Assembly (NCBI GenBank): GCA_902786745.1
Contig: CADADR010000002.1
Coordinates: 310,001-374,000 of the forward strand
Reading direction: 5' to 3'
Length of the DNA stretch: 64,000 bases
Source: an uncultured Bacteroidia bacterium
GTDB taxonomy: Bacteria > Bacteroidota > Bacteroidia > Bacteroidales > F082
The notes beneath the pieces are model-generated. The model did not search any database, was not told the origin of the DNA, and saw nothing but the letters and a program-made list of their open reading frames with translations. Numbering within the stretch: position 1 is the first letter of the stretch; every line of letters starts with the position of its first letter. The translations under genes were made by a program, and so were the position numbers. Positions 24,155 to 32,718 of the stretch are shown one piece after another.

Positions 24155-24877
24155 ATGGGCTGGAAAGAGACACTTGCCGATAAGCTGAGCACCTATGCCG
24201 ATTCGGAGTTTGATTACATCGAGACCAACAACATCAGCGATGCGTCTAAGATAGACCTTGGCTGCACGGGCATCTACATAGAAGCCACCACCATCTACTT
24301 TGAAATCAAAAACATCACCCATCTCCTCAGAGAAAACGGCCGACGCAAGACGGCTCAAGCCTACACCATGTTCAAGGAGGTGCTGACTGCCATCTCCGAA
24401 CAAAATGAAGGTTTCGTCAACTGTTTCTCGCCCAACGCTTTCCTTGTCATCTATCCCGGCAAGGAAGAGACGCTGAAACGTGCCACAGAGGATGCCATGA
24501 GAATTGCCTCAGCCATTAGCGAGAAATACAAATTGCAGTTCTCCTTCATCACGGGTCTTGAATTCGCCATGGGCATCGACCATGGTCACCTTATGGGCTC
24601 GAAGAATCTGGAAGACAACAACAACGAACGAATCACTTGGTTCGGTACCAGCCTCTACAAGGCCATGCGCATCAGCAAAGAATGCGCCCGTCCGTTCTAC
24701 ATCGGCATTTCGGGATCGGTCTACCACAACCTTCCCGACGAGCTCCGTACCACCACACGCCGCATCCTCGGCATCCGCAAGAGCATCGAGATGTGGACTA
24801 AGGTGACCTACCAATACGAGAACGTGAAGAAGCACCTCTACCAGACCAACCATAAAATTTCGCTTGACGAAGCGTAA
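24155..24877 (+). CDS. class III nucleotidyl cyclase-like protein, probably catalytically impaired
   Basis: The protein has 240 residues and is soluble. The order of motifs matches the class III cyclase homology domain, and the overall layout (MGWKETL start, WFG...KAMRIS, YIGISGSVYHNL, MW near 213, YQ/Y near the end) resembles, from memory, the stand-alone cyclases of Pycsar anti-phage systems. The first metal aspartate (usual IDMRGST) is Glu50 in FEIKNITHLL. The second (usual NGDSMLVF) is Asn94 in FSPNAFLVIY. The transition-state Asn in the VN.A.R helix is Tyr168, while Arg172 remains. No effector gene (TIR, 2-TM with cyclic-nucleotide domain) is next to it; the next gene encodes a DUF3078 barrel. 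Likely a nucleotide-binding or regulatory pseudo-cyclase; this is inference. Confidence 0.6.
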   Translation: MGWKETLADKLSTYADSEFDYIETNNISDASKIDLGCTGIYIEATTIYFEIKNITHLLRENGRRKTAQAYTMFKEVLTAISEQNEGFVNCFSPNAFLVIYPGKEETLKRATEDAMRIASAISEKYKLQFSFITGLEFAMGIDHGHLMGSKNLEDNNNERITWFGTSLYKAMRISKECARPFYIGISGSVYHNLPDELRTTTRRILGIRKSIEMWTKVTYQYENVKKHLYQTNHKISLDEA

Positions 24878-24916
24878 TAAATTGCCGAAAATCTTCGTTT
24901 GTTTCCAAAAATCGCA

Positions 24917-24924
24917 TAATTTTG
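24917..24924 (+). promoter_or_regulatory. -7 promoter element (TAATTTTG)
   Basis: TAATTTTG matches TAnnTTTG upstream of the DUF3078 gene. The predicted transcription start near 24931 leaves only a short leader to the ATGs at 24938 and 24953. Confidence 0.6.
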
Positions 24925-24952
24925 CGAATTGGAATCAATGATAGGCATTGCG

Positions 24953-26185
24953 ATGACATCACTGCGAAGGCGTTTTATCCATATCATATTGATTTTCATA
25001 TCGACCTTTTGCGCGTGGCCACTCTTCGGACAGGCGCCCTACCCTTTCTTTACCCCCGAGATCGAATCCGTCTGCCATAACACCCTCGATTTTATCCATC
25101 TCAAGCAGTCGCTCATACGGCAGCAATACCAAGCCAACATGGACATCGAGGAACTGCAGAACTCCATCGCCATCCTCAATCAATACCTGGAAGGAGCCCG
25201 TAACGACAAGGCCGTCATCGACAACGAATTGGCCGCCGTCAACCGCCATATCGACTCGCTCACACCCAAACGTCCCGACGGACCCCGCCCCAAGGACAAC
25301 ATCATCAACATATTGTATGAACGGCTCAGCTTTCATGGGAGTTACGGACTGAACATCAACCAGCTGGCTCTCTCCAACTGGGCGGCAGGCGGTGAGAACA
25401 CCTTTGCAGGGAAAGCATTCGCCAACTTCACCCTCCTCGACCATAAGAAGACATTCGAACAAAAACTCATAGGTAGCTTCGCCTTTGGCATCGCGCGTTT
25501 TGCCAGCAAAGGCGTCGAGAAACAGGACGATAAAATCGACCTCACCTACTCGCTCTCGCGCAATAGCTTGACGCAGTGGAACCTGTCTTCAATAGTCACC
25601 TTCAGCACCCAATTCGCCAACGGCTACAAATACCCCAACGACTCCACCGTTATTTCCACTTTCTTCGCCCCCGCCTACCTTACCCTATCGGCCGGTTGTT
25701 CCTACAAGACAAAGGACGAGCGCTTCCAAATCTACATGAGCCCCCTGGCTGGAAAAATCACCTTCGTGATGAACCAGGAGTTGGCCGACAAAGGCGCATT
25801 CGGCGTGAAGAAGGGCTACTATGACCAAGACAGCATCTGGATTCCAGGCGAACATATCGCCCCTGCCATCGGCGTGAACGTCATCATCAACTACAAGCGT
25901 CCCATAGGTAAAAACATCACCTACACCACAATGCTTAACACCTTTTTCAATTATATAGAACGCCACGATGACGACCGGCTTCCCATTGATGTCAACTGGG
26001 AGAACACCGTCAACTTTATGATTACCAAGTACATCAGCACGATACTCTTTGTACACCTAAAATACGACCACAACACCACCTTCCCCGTCTACGAAGAAAT
26101 CGAAGGCGTGCAGACCGTGGTCGACAATGTGCCCAAGCTCCAATTCAAGGAGTCACTGGGCATCGCATTTATACATAAATTCTAA
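24953..26185 (+). CDS. DUF3078 outer-membrane protein
   Basis: About 410 residues. The start MTSLRRRFIHIILIF begins a signal peptide ending at LFGQ; an ATG at 24938 and a TTG at 24929 are possible alternatives in frame. Residues of about 35-110 are helical and probably periplasmic coiled coil. Then the DUF3078 signature appears (INQLALSNWAAGGENTFAGK), followed by a barrel of amphipathic strands and a C-terminal aromatic strand ending HKF. The family is Bacteroidetes-specific, located in the outer membrane, and of unknown function. Rml and mutase genes follow 11 bp downstream, suggesting an envelope-related operon. Confidence 0.88.
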   Translation: MTSLRRRFIHIILIFISTFCAWPLFGQAPYPFFTPEIESVCHNTLDFIHLKQSLIRQQYQANMDIEELQNSIAILNQYLEGARNDKAVIDNELAAVNRHIDSLTPKRPDGPRPKDNIINILYERLSFHGSYGLNINQLALSNWAAGGENTFAGKAFANFTLLDHKKTFEQKLIGSFAFGIARFASKGVEKQDDKIDLTYSLSRNSLTQWNLSSIVTFSTQFANGYKYPNDSTVISTFFAPAYLTLSAGCSYKTKDERFQIYMSPLAGKITFVMNQELADKGAFGVKKGYYDQDSIWIPGEHIAPAIGVNVIINYKRPIGKNITYTTMLNTFFNYIERHDDDRLPIDVNWENTVNFMITKYISTILFVHLKYDHNTTFPVYEEIEGVQTVVDNVPKLQFKESLGIAFIHKF

Positions 26186-26196
26186 AACCGTTTGAA

Positions 26197-27054
26197 ATGA
26201 ACATCTTAGTCACAGGCTGCAAGGGTCAATTGGGAACAGAGCTGCAGAAACTCGCAGGTGCTGAGCACCAGTGGTTTTTCACCGATGTCGACACACTCGA
26301 TATATGTAACAAAGCCGCTGTGGAAGCTTGTTTTGAGGCCAACCACATCGACGCCTGCATCAACTGCGCCGCCTATACCGCCGTCGACAAGGCCGAGGAC
26401 GAGCCTGAGCTGGCCACCCTCATCAATGCCTTTGCGCCCAAGGTGCTGGCCGACACCTGCCTGAAGCACGACGCTGTGCTCATCCACATCTCCACCGACT
26501 ATGTCTTCGGCGGCGATGCCAATGAGCCATATAAGGCGGACGACCCCATCAACCCGCAGTCGGTCTACGGCAGCACCAAAGCCGAAGGCGAACGCCTCAT
26601 CCGCGAGAGTGGCTGCAGCTACATGATTGTTCGCACGGCATGGCTCTACTCCTCCGTGGGCAAGAACTTCGTGAAGACTATGCTCATGCTGGGCGACACG
26701 AAGGACGAAATCAACGTGGTGGCCGACCAGAAAGGCTGTCCCACATGGGCACACGACCTGGCCTTTGCTCTGGTGGCATTGCTCAACAAAAACGGCAAGA
26801 ACGAAGTCCACGAGACCTTCCACTTCACCAACGAAGGACAGATCACTTGGCACGACTTCGCCACCGCCATCATGGAAATCGGCGGGAAGACCTGCAAAGT
26901 GAACCCGATAACGACCGACCAATATCCCACCAAGGCAAAGCGCCCTGCTTACAGCGTGCTGGATATAAGCAAGATCAAGGAATATGCTGGAATTGAGATC
27001 CCGGATTGGAGGGAGAGTCTGGTCAAATGCATTGAAGAATTAAATAACATCTAA
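26197..27054 (+). CDS. rfbD: dTDP-4-dehydrorhamnose reductase
   Basis: The protein has 285 residues. The NAD(P)-binding Rossmann motif is GCKGQLGTEL (7-16), the catalytic YxxxK is in VYGSTKAEGE (about 128-132), and ISTDYVFGG precedes it; this is the RmlD pattern of extended short-chain dehydrogenases. It reduces dTDP-4-keto-L-rhamnose to dTDP-L-rhamnose for surface polysaccharide. The other rml genes are not in this window. It lies 11 bp after the DUF3078 gene and 10 bp before the phosphohexomutase gene, so the three are co-transcribed. Confidence 0.95.
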   Translation: MNILVTGCKGQLGTELQKLAGAEHQWFFTDVDTLDICNKAAVEACFEANHIDACINCAAYTAVDKAEDEPELATLINAFAPKVLADTCLKHDAVLIHISTDYVFGGDANEPYKADDPINPQSVYGSTKAEGERLIRESGCSYMIVRTAWLYSSVGKNFVKTMLMLGDTKDEINVVADQKGCPTWAHDLAFALVALLNKNGKNEVHETFHFTNEGQITWHDFATAIMEIGGKTCKVNPITTDQYPTKAKRPAYSVLDISKIKEYAGIEIPDWRESLVKCIEELNNI

Positions 27055-27064
27055 TACCAACATT

Positions 27065-28795
27065 ATGAACAACGTTGACCCTAAAATCATCGAAAGAGCT
27101 AAATCGTGGCTCACAGAGCAATACGATGAAGAAACGAGAAAGAGCGTGCAAAACATGCTCGACAACGACCCGAACGAACTGGTGGAAAGCTTCTATCGCA
27201 ACCTTGAATTCGGCACTGGCGGTCTGCGCGGCATCATGGGTGCCGGCACCAACCGCATGAACATCTACACCGTGGCCATGGCCACCCAAGGCTTTGCCAA
27301 CTACATCAAGAAGATGCACCCCGGCAAGAAAGACCTCAGCGTCGCTATCTCCTACGACGGCCGCAACAACAGCCCTGCCTTCGCCAACGTCACCGCTGAC
27401 GTGATGTCGGCCAACGGCATCAAGGTCTACATCTTCGACTGCCTCCGTCCCACTCCCGAGCTTTCGTTCGCCGTGCGCGAGATGAAATGCGATGCCGGCG
27501 TGATGGTCACCGCCTCGCACAACCCCAAGGAATACAACGGCTACAAGGCCTATTGGAACGACGGTGGTCAGCTAGTCAGCCCTCACGACAAGAACGTCAT
27601 CGCTGAGGTGGAAAAGATCACCGACCCTTCGATGGTCAACTTCAAGCGCAACCCCGACCTCATCACCATCCTTGACGAGAAGTTCGACGACATCTATTTG
27701 GATAAGGTGTATGGCCTCTCCCTCTCGCTCGACCTCATCAAGAAGCACAAAGACATGCGCATCGTCTACACGCCCATCCACGGCACTGGCCGTCGTCTGG
27801 TGCCCGAGATCTTGAAACGCAAAGGCTTCGAAAACGTCTATTGCGTTGAGGAGCAGATGGTCGTCGACGGCAACTTCCCCACCGTGAAGTCACCCAACCC
27901 CGAAGAGCCTGCCGCCATGGCCTTGGCCGTGAAGAAGGCACAAGAGGTGAACGCCGACCTCGTCATGGCCACCGACCCCGACGCCGACCGCGTGGGCATC
28001 GCCATAAAGGATGATAAAGGCGAGTTCATCCTACTCAACGGCAACCAAACTGGCAGCCTCTTCGTCTACTACCTGTTGACCCGCTGGAACGAGCTGGGCA
28101 AACTGACAGGAAAAGAATTCATCGTGAAAACCATCGTCACCACCGAGCTGATCTTCGAGATGGCGAAGAAATACAACGTGGATCGCTACGACGTGTTGAC
28201 CGGCTTCAAGTACATCGCCGACAAGATCCTTGAACTCGAAGGCAAGAAGCAATTCATCGGTGGCGGCGAAGAGAGCTACGGCTATCTGGCCGGCGACTTT
28301 GTCCGCGACAAGGACGCCGTCATCGCCACCAGCATGGTGGCCGAGGCCGCTGCCTGGGCTGCCGAACAGGGCAAGACACTCTACCAGCTGCTCATGGACA
28401 TATACAAGGAGTTCGGCCTCTACAAGGAGAAACTCGTCTCGCTGACCAAGAAAGGCATCAGTGGAACCGAAGAGATCAAGGCTTTGATGGCCAAGTTCCG
28501 CACCACTCCGCCCACCGTCATCGCTGGCGAGAAGGTCATCGAGACCCGCGACTACAAGCTGCAGGAAGCCAAAGACCTGACCACTGGAAAGGTCACACCC
28601 ATCACCCTGCCCAAGAGCGACGTGCTGCAGTTCTTCACCGAGAGCGGCTCGAAGATCACCATCCGTCCTTCGGGCACCGAGCCGAAGATCAAGTTCTACT
28701 TCAGCATGAAGGGCGACGCCTCGAACGGTCTCGAAGCGGCCATCAAGACGCTTGACACCAAGCTAGAGCAGGCAGCCAAAGAGCTGACTGAATAA
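27065..28795 (+). CDS. phospho-sugar mutase (phosphoglucomutase/phosphomannomutase family)
   Basis: The protein has 576 residues, typical of the long PGM2-like branch. The catalytic phosphoserine loop is TASHNPKEYNG (Ser near 147), the metal loop is DPDADRVG (about 304), the sugar-binding loop is GGGEESYG (about 400), and the phosphate-binding loop is RPSGTEPKIK (near 537). It interconverts hexose 1- and 6-phosphates, feeding nucleotide-sugar synthesis, which suits the adjacent rfbD. Whether glucose or mannose phosphate is preferred cannot be told. Confidence 0.95.
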   Translation: MNNVDPKIIERAKSWLTEQYDEETRKSVQNMLDNDPNELVESFYRNLEFGTGGLRGIMGAGTNRMNIYTVAMATQGFANYIKKMHPGKKDLSVAISYDGRNNSPAFANVTADVMSANGIKVYIFDCLRPTPELSFAVREMKCDAGVMVTASHNPKEYNGYKAYWNDGGQLVSPHDKNVIAEVEKITDPSMVNFKRNPDLITILDEKFDDIYLDKVYGLSLSLDLIKKHKDMRIVYTPIHGTGRRLVPEILKRKGFENVYCVEEQMVVDGNFPTVKSPNPEEPAAMALAVKKAQEVNADLVMATDPDADRVGIAIKDDKGEFILLNGNQTGSLFVYYLLTRWNELGKLTGKEFIVKTIVTTELIFEMAKKYNVDRYDVLTGFKYIADKILELEGKKQFIGGGEESYGYLAGDFVRDKDAVIATSMVAEAAAWAAEQGKTLYQLLMDIYKEFGLYKEKLVSLTKKGISGTEEIKALMAKFRTTPPTVIAGEKVIETRDYKLQEAKDLTTGKVTPITLPKSDVLQFFTESGSKITIRPSGTEPKIKFYFSMKGDASNGLEAAIKTLDTKLEQAAKELTE

Positions 28796-28808
28796 GCTTT
28801 ACGGAAAC

Positions 28809-28843
28809 AAAAAAGCGGAAAAAACATTTTTTCCGCTTTTTTT
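28809..28843 (+). terminator. intrinsic terminator after the mutase operon
   Basis: A 16-bp perfect stem, AAAAAAGCGGAAAAAA (28809-28824) with its complement (28827-28842), on a 2-base centre, followed by T. Confidence 0.92.
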
Positions 28844-28844
28844 G

Positions 28845-28874
28845 TTGACCGTAACAAAAAAATGTCTACTTTTG
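28845..28874 (+). promoter_or_regulatory. Bacteroidetes promoter for tRNA-Met
   Basis: TTG (28845-28847), 19 bp, TACTTTTG (28867-28874), ending 13 bases before the mature tRNA 5' end. Confidence 0.82.
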
Positions 28875-28887
28875 CACCCCGAAAGAC

Positions 28888-28961
28888 GGCGGGATAGCTC
28901 AGCAGGTTAGAGCGTCGGATTCATAACCCGGAGGTCATGAGTTCAATTCTCATTCCCGCTA
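28888..28961 (+). tRNA. tRNA-Met (anticodon CAT)
   Basis: A 74-base cloverleaf. The acceptor stem GGCGGGA/TCCCGCT has a G-U first pair, the D arm is GCTC-AGCAGGTTA-GAGC, the anticodon loop is TTCATAA, the T arm is ATGAG-TTCAATT-CTCAT, and the discriminator is A. CCA is not encoded. The paired 1-72 position argues against the initiator tRNA. The sequence looks like elongator Met rather than lysidine-modified Ile-CAT, but this is judged by eye. Confidence 0.95.
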
Positions 28962-28965
28962 CTGA

Positions 28966-28992
28966 AAAAGCAAGGTCAAGGCCTTGCTTTTT
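28966..28992 (+). terminator. intrinsic terminator after tRNA-Met
   Basis: AAAAGCAAGG pairs with CCTTGCTTTT around a short loop, followed by Ts, directly downstream of the tRNA. Confidence 0.88.
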
Positions 28993-29022
28993 TCGTTTAT
29001 CGGAAGAAAAATTGTTTTTTTC

Positions 29023-29052
29023 TTGCCGTATGCCTTTTTCTTCGTAAATTTG
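29023..29052 (+). promoter_or_regulatory. Bacteroidetes promoter for the SH3 lipoprotein gene
   Basis: TTG (29023-29025), 19 bp, TAAATTTG (29045-29052). Confidence 0.75.
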
Positions 29053-29084
29053 TCGGACAATAACGCCTTAAAAACACTTGGTTT

Positions 29085-29651
29085 ATGAAAAGATTCTGGT
29101 ATACTGCGGCATTCGCAATCGCTTTAGGCCTCATGTGCTGCTCTTGTGGCGGCAACAACAAAGGCGAGACCTCTACCCCATCCGAACAGACGGATGAATT
29201 CGACATGACTCCCGAAGAAATGGAAACCGACACTATCGAGGACGAGGATGACGGCGACCCCAACATCAAAGCGGCCTCACCCGACAGGATGAAGATGGTG
29301 GTCGACAACCACGGTAATCTGGTTGGAAGGTATGTGCAAACCAACCAAACCACTTACACCGTTTCCGTACAAGACGAGATCGAAGTACCTAGATTAGGCC
29401 ACAAAATCGTGGAATACAAAGCCAAAAACGGTCAAGGTGTCGTGTTTACCCGCAGAAAGAATGTCAACGTGCGCTCACAACCCAACCTGCAGTCGCCCGT
29501 AATCTGCCAAATCACCTGCAAAGAAGGGGAATTGCCCGACACCTATCCTTGCCTCGGCAAGACCCAAGGCTGGTATAAAATCAAAGTGAGAAACACGGAA
29601 GGCTATGTGCGCCACGACCTCGTGGAATGGGACGGCATGAGCACCTTCTAG
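29085..29651 (+). CDS. SH3-domain lipoprotein
   Basis: The protein has 188 residues. The signal peptide ends in a Cys-rich lipobox (LMCCSC; most likely Cys20 or Cys21). An acidic, disordered linker of about 40 residues follows (rich in Glu, Asp, Thr). The C-terminal 70 residues form a bacterial SH3 domain: NVNVRSQPNLQSPVI, then GWYKIKVRNTEGYVRHDLVEW. Such domains bind cell-wall peptides, so a periplasmic peptidoglycan-associated role is likely. Its TAG stop overlaps the stop of the convergent atoE gene. Confidence 0.87.
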   Translation: MKRFWYTAAFAIALGLMCCSCGGNNKGETSTPSEQTDEFDMTPEEMETDTIEDEDDGDPNIKAASPDRMKMVVDNHGNLVGRYVQTNQTTYTVSVQDEIEVPRLGHKIVEYKAKNGQGVVFTRRKNVNVRSQPNLQSPVICQITCKEGELPDTYPCLGKTQGWYKIKVRNTEGYVRHDLVEWDGMSTF

Positions 29652-30997
29652 GCCCACAGCAGCAAGCCGCTGCAGATAATCAATCCCGTTACAAACAAAT
29701 CGATAATGCAGAAGCCCATGATGTCTTTTGCATTAAGCTTTGCTATGGCCAAGGCAGGCAAGGCCCAGAAAGGCTGTATCAGGTTAGTCCAGGCATCACC
29801 CCAAGAGATGGCCATGCCCGTCAAACCTGGAGCCACGCCCAAGGCGGCACCTGCCGTGAACATGATGGGCGCTTGGATGGCCCAGTGACCACCACCCGAG
29901 GGCACAAACATATTCAGGATAGCCGCACAGAAGAAGGTAAACAAGGGATAGGTCTTGGGCGTTGAAATGGCCACACAGGCGTTGCTTACCACCTCGCCTA
30001 AGCAGATGCCCGACTCGCCCACACCAGTGATGATGCCCATGATACCAGCGTAGAACGGGAACTGCAGCAAGATACCCGCAGCGCCGTTCACCGATTTCCC
30101 GAAGGCTTTCACATAGGCCAAAGGCGTGCCGTGCAGGATGACACCCAGGAACAGGAACAGCATGATGACAGCCCCAAGGTCCAAGTTGCCGCCCTTGAAG
30201 AACAGTTTGATGGCCAGGTAAGACAGGCCCAACAAAGAGATGATCCAAGAGAGCACACGGCTGTTTTCCAGCTTCTCGGCAGGCGTAGTTGCTTTTGGCG
30301 CCGATTTAACCTCCTCCTCAAACAGCAAGGAAGGCTCGATAGCCACCACATGCTCCCCTTTGGGGTGCATCAAGGCGTTGACCACCACGATAGCCACAAT
30401 AACCACAGCCACCATGATCAGGTTTTGATAGGCCAAGATGGTCTGACCTATCGGGATGGGATGGGTCAAAGCCCCTTTCGTGACCGTCTCGAGATTCGAG
30501 CCCTCAGTGGCCATCGTCAGCGGGATGGAACCCGAGAGACCAGCATGCCACACCACAAAGCCGCTATAAGCCGAGGCGATAAGCAGACGGTAGTCGACGC
30601 CTTTCAGCTTCTTGGCGATTTCCTTGGCGAAGATGACACCTACGATGAGGCCAAAGCCCCAGTTGAGCCAGCAGGCCAAGGCCGAGATACCCGTCACCAA
30701 AGCGATGGCGCCGGCAGGTGTCTTGGGCAGACCCGCTAGGGCGCTGATGCCTCGTTTGATGGACGGCGCCGCCGCCAAGGCTGAACCCGTCACCAACACC
30801 AAAGCCATCTGCATGGCAAAGGCCAACAACGACCACACACCGTTGCCCCAATGCTCGACCACCTCAAGGGGCGTTTGATGGCATACCGGCATGGCGATGA
30901 TGAAGGCCAACAAAGTCAATACTACGGCAAAGATGAAGGGTTCTGGTAAATATTTCTGAACCAGTTTTACACAAAAACGTATGATTCTCTGAAACAT
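29648..30997 (-). CDS. atoE: short-chain fatty acid transporter, AtoE family
   Basis: The protein has 449 residues with about 12 hydrophobic segments and matches the AtoE layout: the N-terminal RFCVKLVQKYLPEPFIFA, ALACWLNWGFGLIVG, the conserved SGFVVWHAGLSGSIPL, and the C-terminal FVPSGGGHWAIQAPIM. The family carries short-chain fatty acids across the inner membrane. It lies 5 bp downstream of truA and is probably co-transcribed. Its stop overlaps the stop of the convergent SH3 gene at CTAG. No ato CoA-transferase genes are nearby. Confidence 0.93.
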   Translation of the reverse strand: MFQRIIRFCVKLVQKYLPEPFIFAVVLTLLAFIIAMPVCHQTPLEVVEHWGNGVWSLLAFAMQMALVLVTGSALAAAPSIKRGISALAGLPKTPAGAIALVTGISALACWLNWGFGLIVGVIFAKEIAKKLKGVDYRLLIASAYSGFVVWHAGLSGSIPLTMATEGSNLETVTKGALTHPIPIGQTILAYQNLIMVAVVIVAIVVVNALMHPKGEHVVAIEPSLLFEEEVKSAPKATTPAEKLENSRVLSWIISLLGLSYLAIKLFFKGGNLDLGAVIMLFLFLGVILHGTPLAYVKAFGKSVNGAAGILLQFPFYAGIMGIITGVGESGICLGEVVSNACVAISTPKTYPLFTFFCAAILNMFVPSGGGHWAIQAPIMFTAGAALGVAPGLTGMAISWGDAWTNLIQPFWALPALAIAKLNAKDIMGFCIIDLFVTGLIICSGLLLWA

Positions 30998-31002
30998 AAC
31001 TT

Positions 31003-31746
31003 TTAAAACTTATACTCTACTTCTTCTAAAAACAATGCATGGGCAGGCACCGAAGTCCCGGCTTCGCAACGGTCCTTGCGCTCGATGACGGCACGGAACT
31101 CCTCCAAAGTCATGCGCCCCTTCCCTATCTCCAGCAGCGTGCCGACGATGGCCCGCACCATATTGCGCAAGAAACGGTCCGCCTTGATGCGAAACACCAA
31201 CAGCCCATCCTGTTCAAACCAGCGCGCCTCCATGATCTTGCAGTTGTTGGTCTTCACCTGGGTATGCACCTTAGAGAAACTCGTGAAGTCCTCGTATTCG
31301 AAGAGCATATCGGCCGCCTGCTGCATCTTTTCAACGTCCAAATCGCCGTAAAGGAAGAAGGCATCGTTGATATGGAAGGGATTCTTCGTGCGTGTGATGT
31401 AATAGTGATACGTTCGCGAGACAGCGTCGAAGCGGGCATGCATCTCCGAGGCGACTTGCCAAATCCTATAGATGACGATGTCCTCCGGAAGAAATGCGTT
31501 CATCTGATGGGCAAGAGACTCTGTATCAGCAATCTCCTTGTCGAAGTCAAAATGGGCATAGTAATTCCTCGCATGGACCCCCGTATCGGTACGGCCACAA
31601 CCTGTGACAGAGACGGGTTGCCCAAGCTTTAGGCTCAGGCATTGTTCCAAAGTCTCCTGTACGCTCTCGGAGTGCGGCTGAATCTGGTAGCCATGGTATC
31701 GGCTACCGTTGTAGGCCATATGGATGAAATATCGAGGCATCGGCAA
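31003..31746 (-). CDS. truA: tRNA pseudouridine synthase A
   Basis: The protein has 247 residues. It makes pseudouridine at tRNA positions 38-40. The catalytic Asp54 is in CGRTDTGVHA, the substrate loop RFDAVSRTYHYYI is near 110, and FLRNMVRAIVGTL (about 193) is the usual C-terminal signature. The start ATG at 31746 has a second in-frame ATG two codons later; either is possible. It is divergent from aat. Confidence 0.97.
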   Translation of the reverse strand: MPMPRYFIHMAYNGSRYHGYQIQPHSESVQETLEQCLSLKLGQPVSVTGCGRTDTGVHARNYYAHFDFDKEIADTESLAHQMNAFLPEDIVIYRIWQVASEMHARFDAVSRTYHYYITRTKNPFHINDAFFLYGDLDVEKMQQAADMLFEYEDFTSFSKVHTQVKTNNCKIMEARWFEQDGLLVFRIKADRFLRNMVRAIVGTLLEIGKGRMTLEEFRAVIERKDRCEAGTSVPAHALFLEEVEYKF

Positions 31747-31767
31747 GTTTTGTGCGGCAAAAATATG

Positions 31768-31775
31768 TAATTTTG
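31768..31775 (+). promoter_or_regulatory. -7 promoter element (TAATTTTG) for aat
   Basis: TAATTTTG lies 18 bases before the ATG at 31793. It supports that start over the ATG at 31724, which would lie upstream of the promoter and overlap truA. Confidence 0.65.
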
Positions 31776-31792
31776 CGCTTCATTTGACCGAT

Positions 31793-32575
31793 ATGAACAT
31801 TTTATACCAACTCAACGACGAAGACTGTTTCTTCCCGCCTGCCGACCGTGCCAACAAAGACGGCTTGCTGGCTTTTGGCGGCGACCTCTCGCCTCAACGT
31901 CTGGTGGTGGCCTATGCCAACGGCATCTTCCCGTGGTACAACGAGGACGAGCCATTGCTATGGTGGTCGCTCGACCCGCGCCTCATCATCCGCCCGGGCG
32001 AGATGCGGGTGAGCAAGTCATTGCGACGCACTATAAGGTCAGGCAAGTTTGAGGTAAGGATCGACACCAACTTCCGTGAGGTGATGCTGCATTGTGCCGC
32101 AACGCCGCGCAAGGGCCAAGACGGCACATGGATACAAGACGAGATGGTAGACGCCTACTGTGAGTTGCATAACCTGGGCATCGCCCATTCCTTTGAAGCC
32201 TACCAAGACGGTGAGTTGGTTGGAGGACTGTATGGCGTCTCCATCGGCAAGGTGTTCTTCGGCGAGTCGATGTTCCACACTGTCGCCGACGCCTCTAAGG
32301 TGGCCTTTTACCATCTGCATCAGTTTTTACAGGAACACGACTTCAAACTCATCGACTGCCAGCAAGAAACAAGCCATCTGATGAGTCTAGGAGCCTATAG
32401 CATCCCTCGCAAGGACTTCCTTGAAGAGCTAAAGGTGCTGACGGTTGAACCCACCTTGGCAGGCAACTGGGGCACGGGAAAAACCGAGGCTTTGTACCTC
32501 AGCATACAACAGCCTGAGAAGTTGCAATTCAGGGCCTACAACATGGACGAGGACGTTGCCCTAACCAATGATTAA
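31793..32575 (+). CDS. aat: leucyl/phenylalanyl-tRNA-protein transferase
   Basis: About 260 residues from the ATG at 31793. It adds Leu or Phe to N-terminal Arg/Lys of proteins, marking them for ClpS/ClpAP degradation. Family motifs are FPPADRANKDGLLAFGGDL, YANGIFPWY, WWSLDPRLII, VGGLYGVSIGKVFFGESMF (quoted as key blocks) and a terminal CQQETSHLMSLGA-type block. The length is slightly above the usual 230 because of a C-terminal extension after SRKDF. It has its own promoter. Confidence 0.96.
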   Translation: MNILYQLNDEDCFFPPADRANKDGLLAFGGDLSPQRLVVAYANGIFPWYNEDEPLLWWSLDPRLIIRPGEMRVSKSLRRTIRSGKFEVRIDTNFREVMLHCAATPRKGQDGTWIQDEMVDAYCELHNLGIAHSFEAYQDGELVGGLYGVSIGKVFFGESMFHTVADASKVAFYHLHQFLQEHDFKLIDCQQETSHLMSLGAYSIPRKDFLEELKVLTVEPTLAGNWGTGKTEALYLSIQQPEKLQFRAYNMDEDVALTND

Positions 32576-32650
32576 CAACATTTTAACGCACAAACACATC
32601 GTTTATCTTTTGTTTTTCATCTTTTTTCGCGGAAATTCACGGAAAAGCCG

Positions 32651-32658
32651 TATCTTTG
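32651..32658 (+). promoter_or_regulatory. -7 promoter element (TATCTTTG) for arginine deiminase
   Basis: TATCTTTG lies 60 bases before the ATG at 32719. The leader contains a hairpin, AGCACG (32674-32679) with CGTGCT (32687-32692), which might be a regulatory or mRNA-stabilising structure. Confidence 0.65.
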
Positions 32659-32718
32659 CAGTTTAATCGGAGCAGCACGTGTATCCCGTGCTCTTATTGT
32701 TTCATCAAATCACTTTTT

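Noticed and set aside
24155..26185. A complete Pycsar anti-phage operon
   Set aside because: The gene after the cyclase-like protein encodes a DUF3078 outer-membrane barrel, not a TIR or cyclic-nucleotide-gated effector, and the cyclase metal sites are replaced.
28888..28961. Initiator tRNA
   Set aside because: The 1-72 position is paired (G-U), whereas initiator tRNAs have an unpaired first position.
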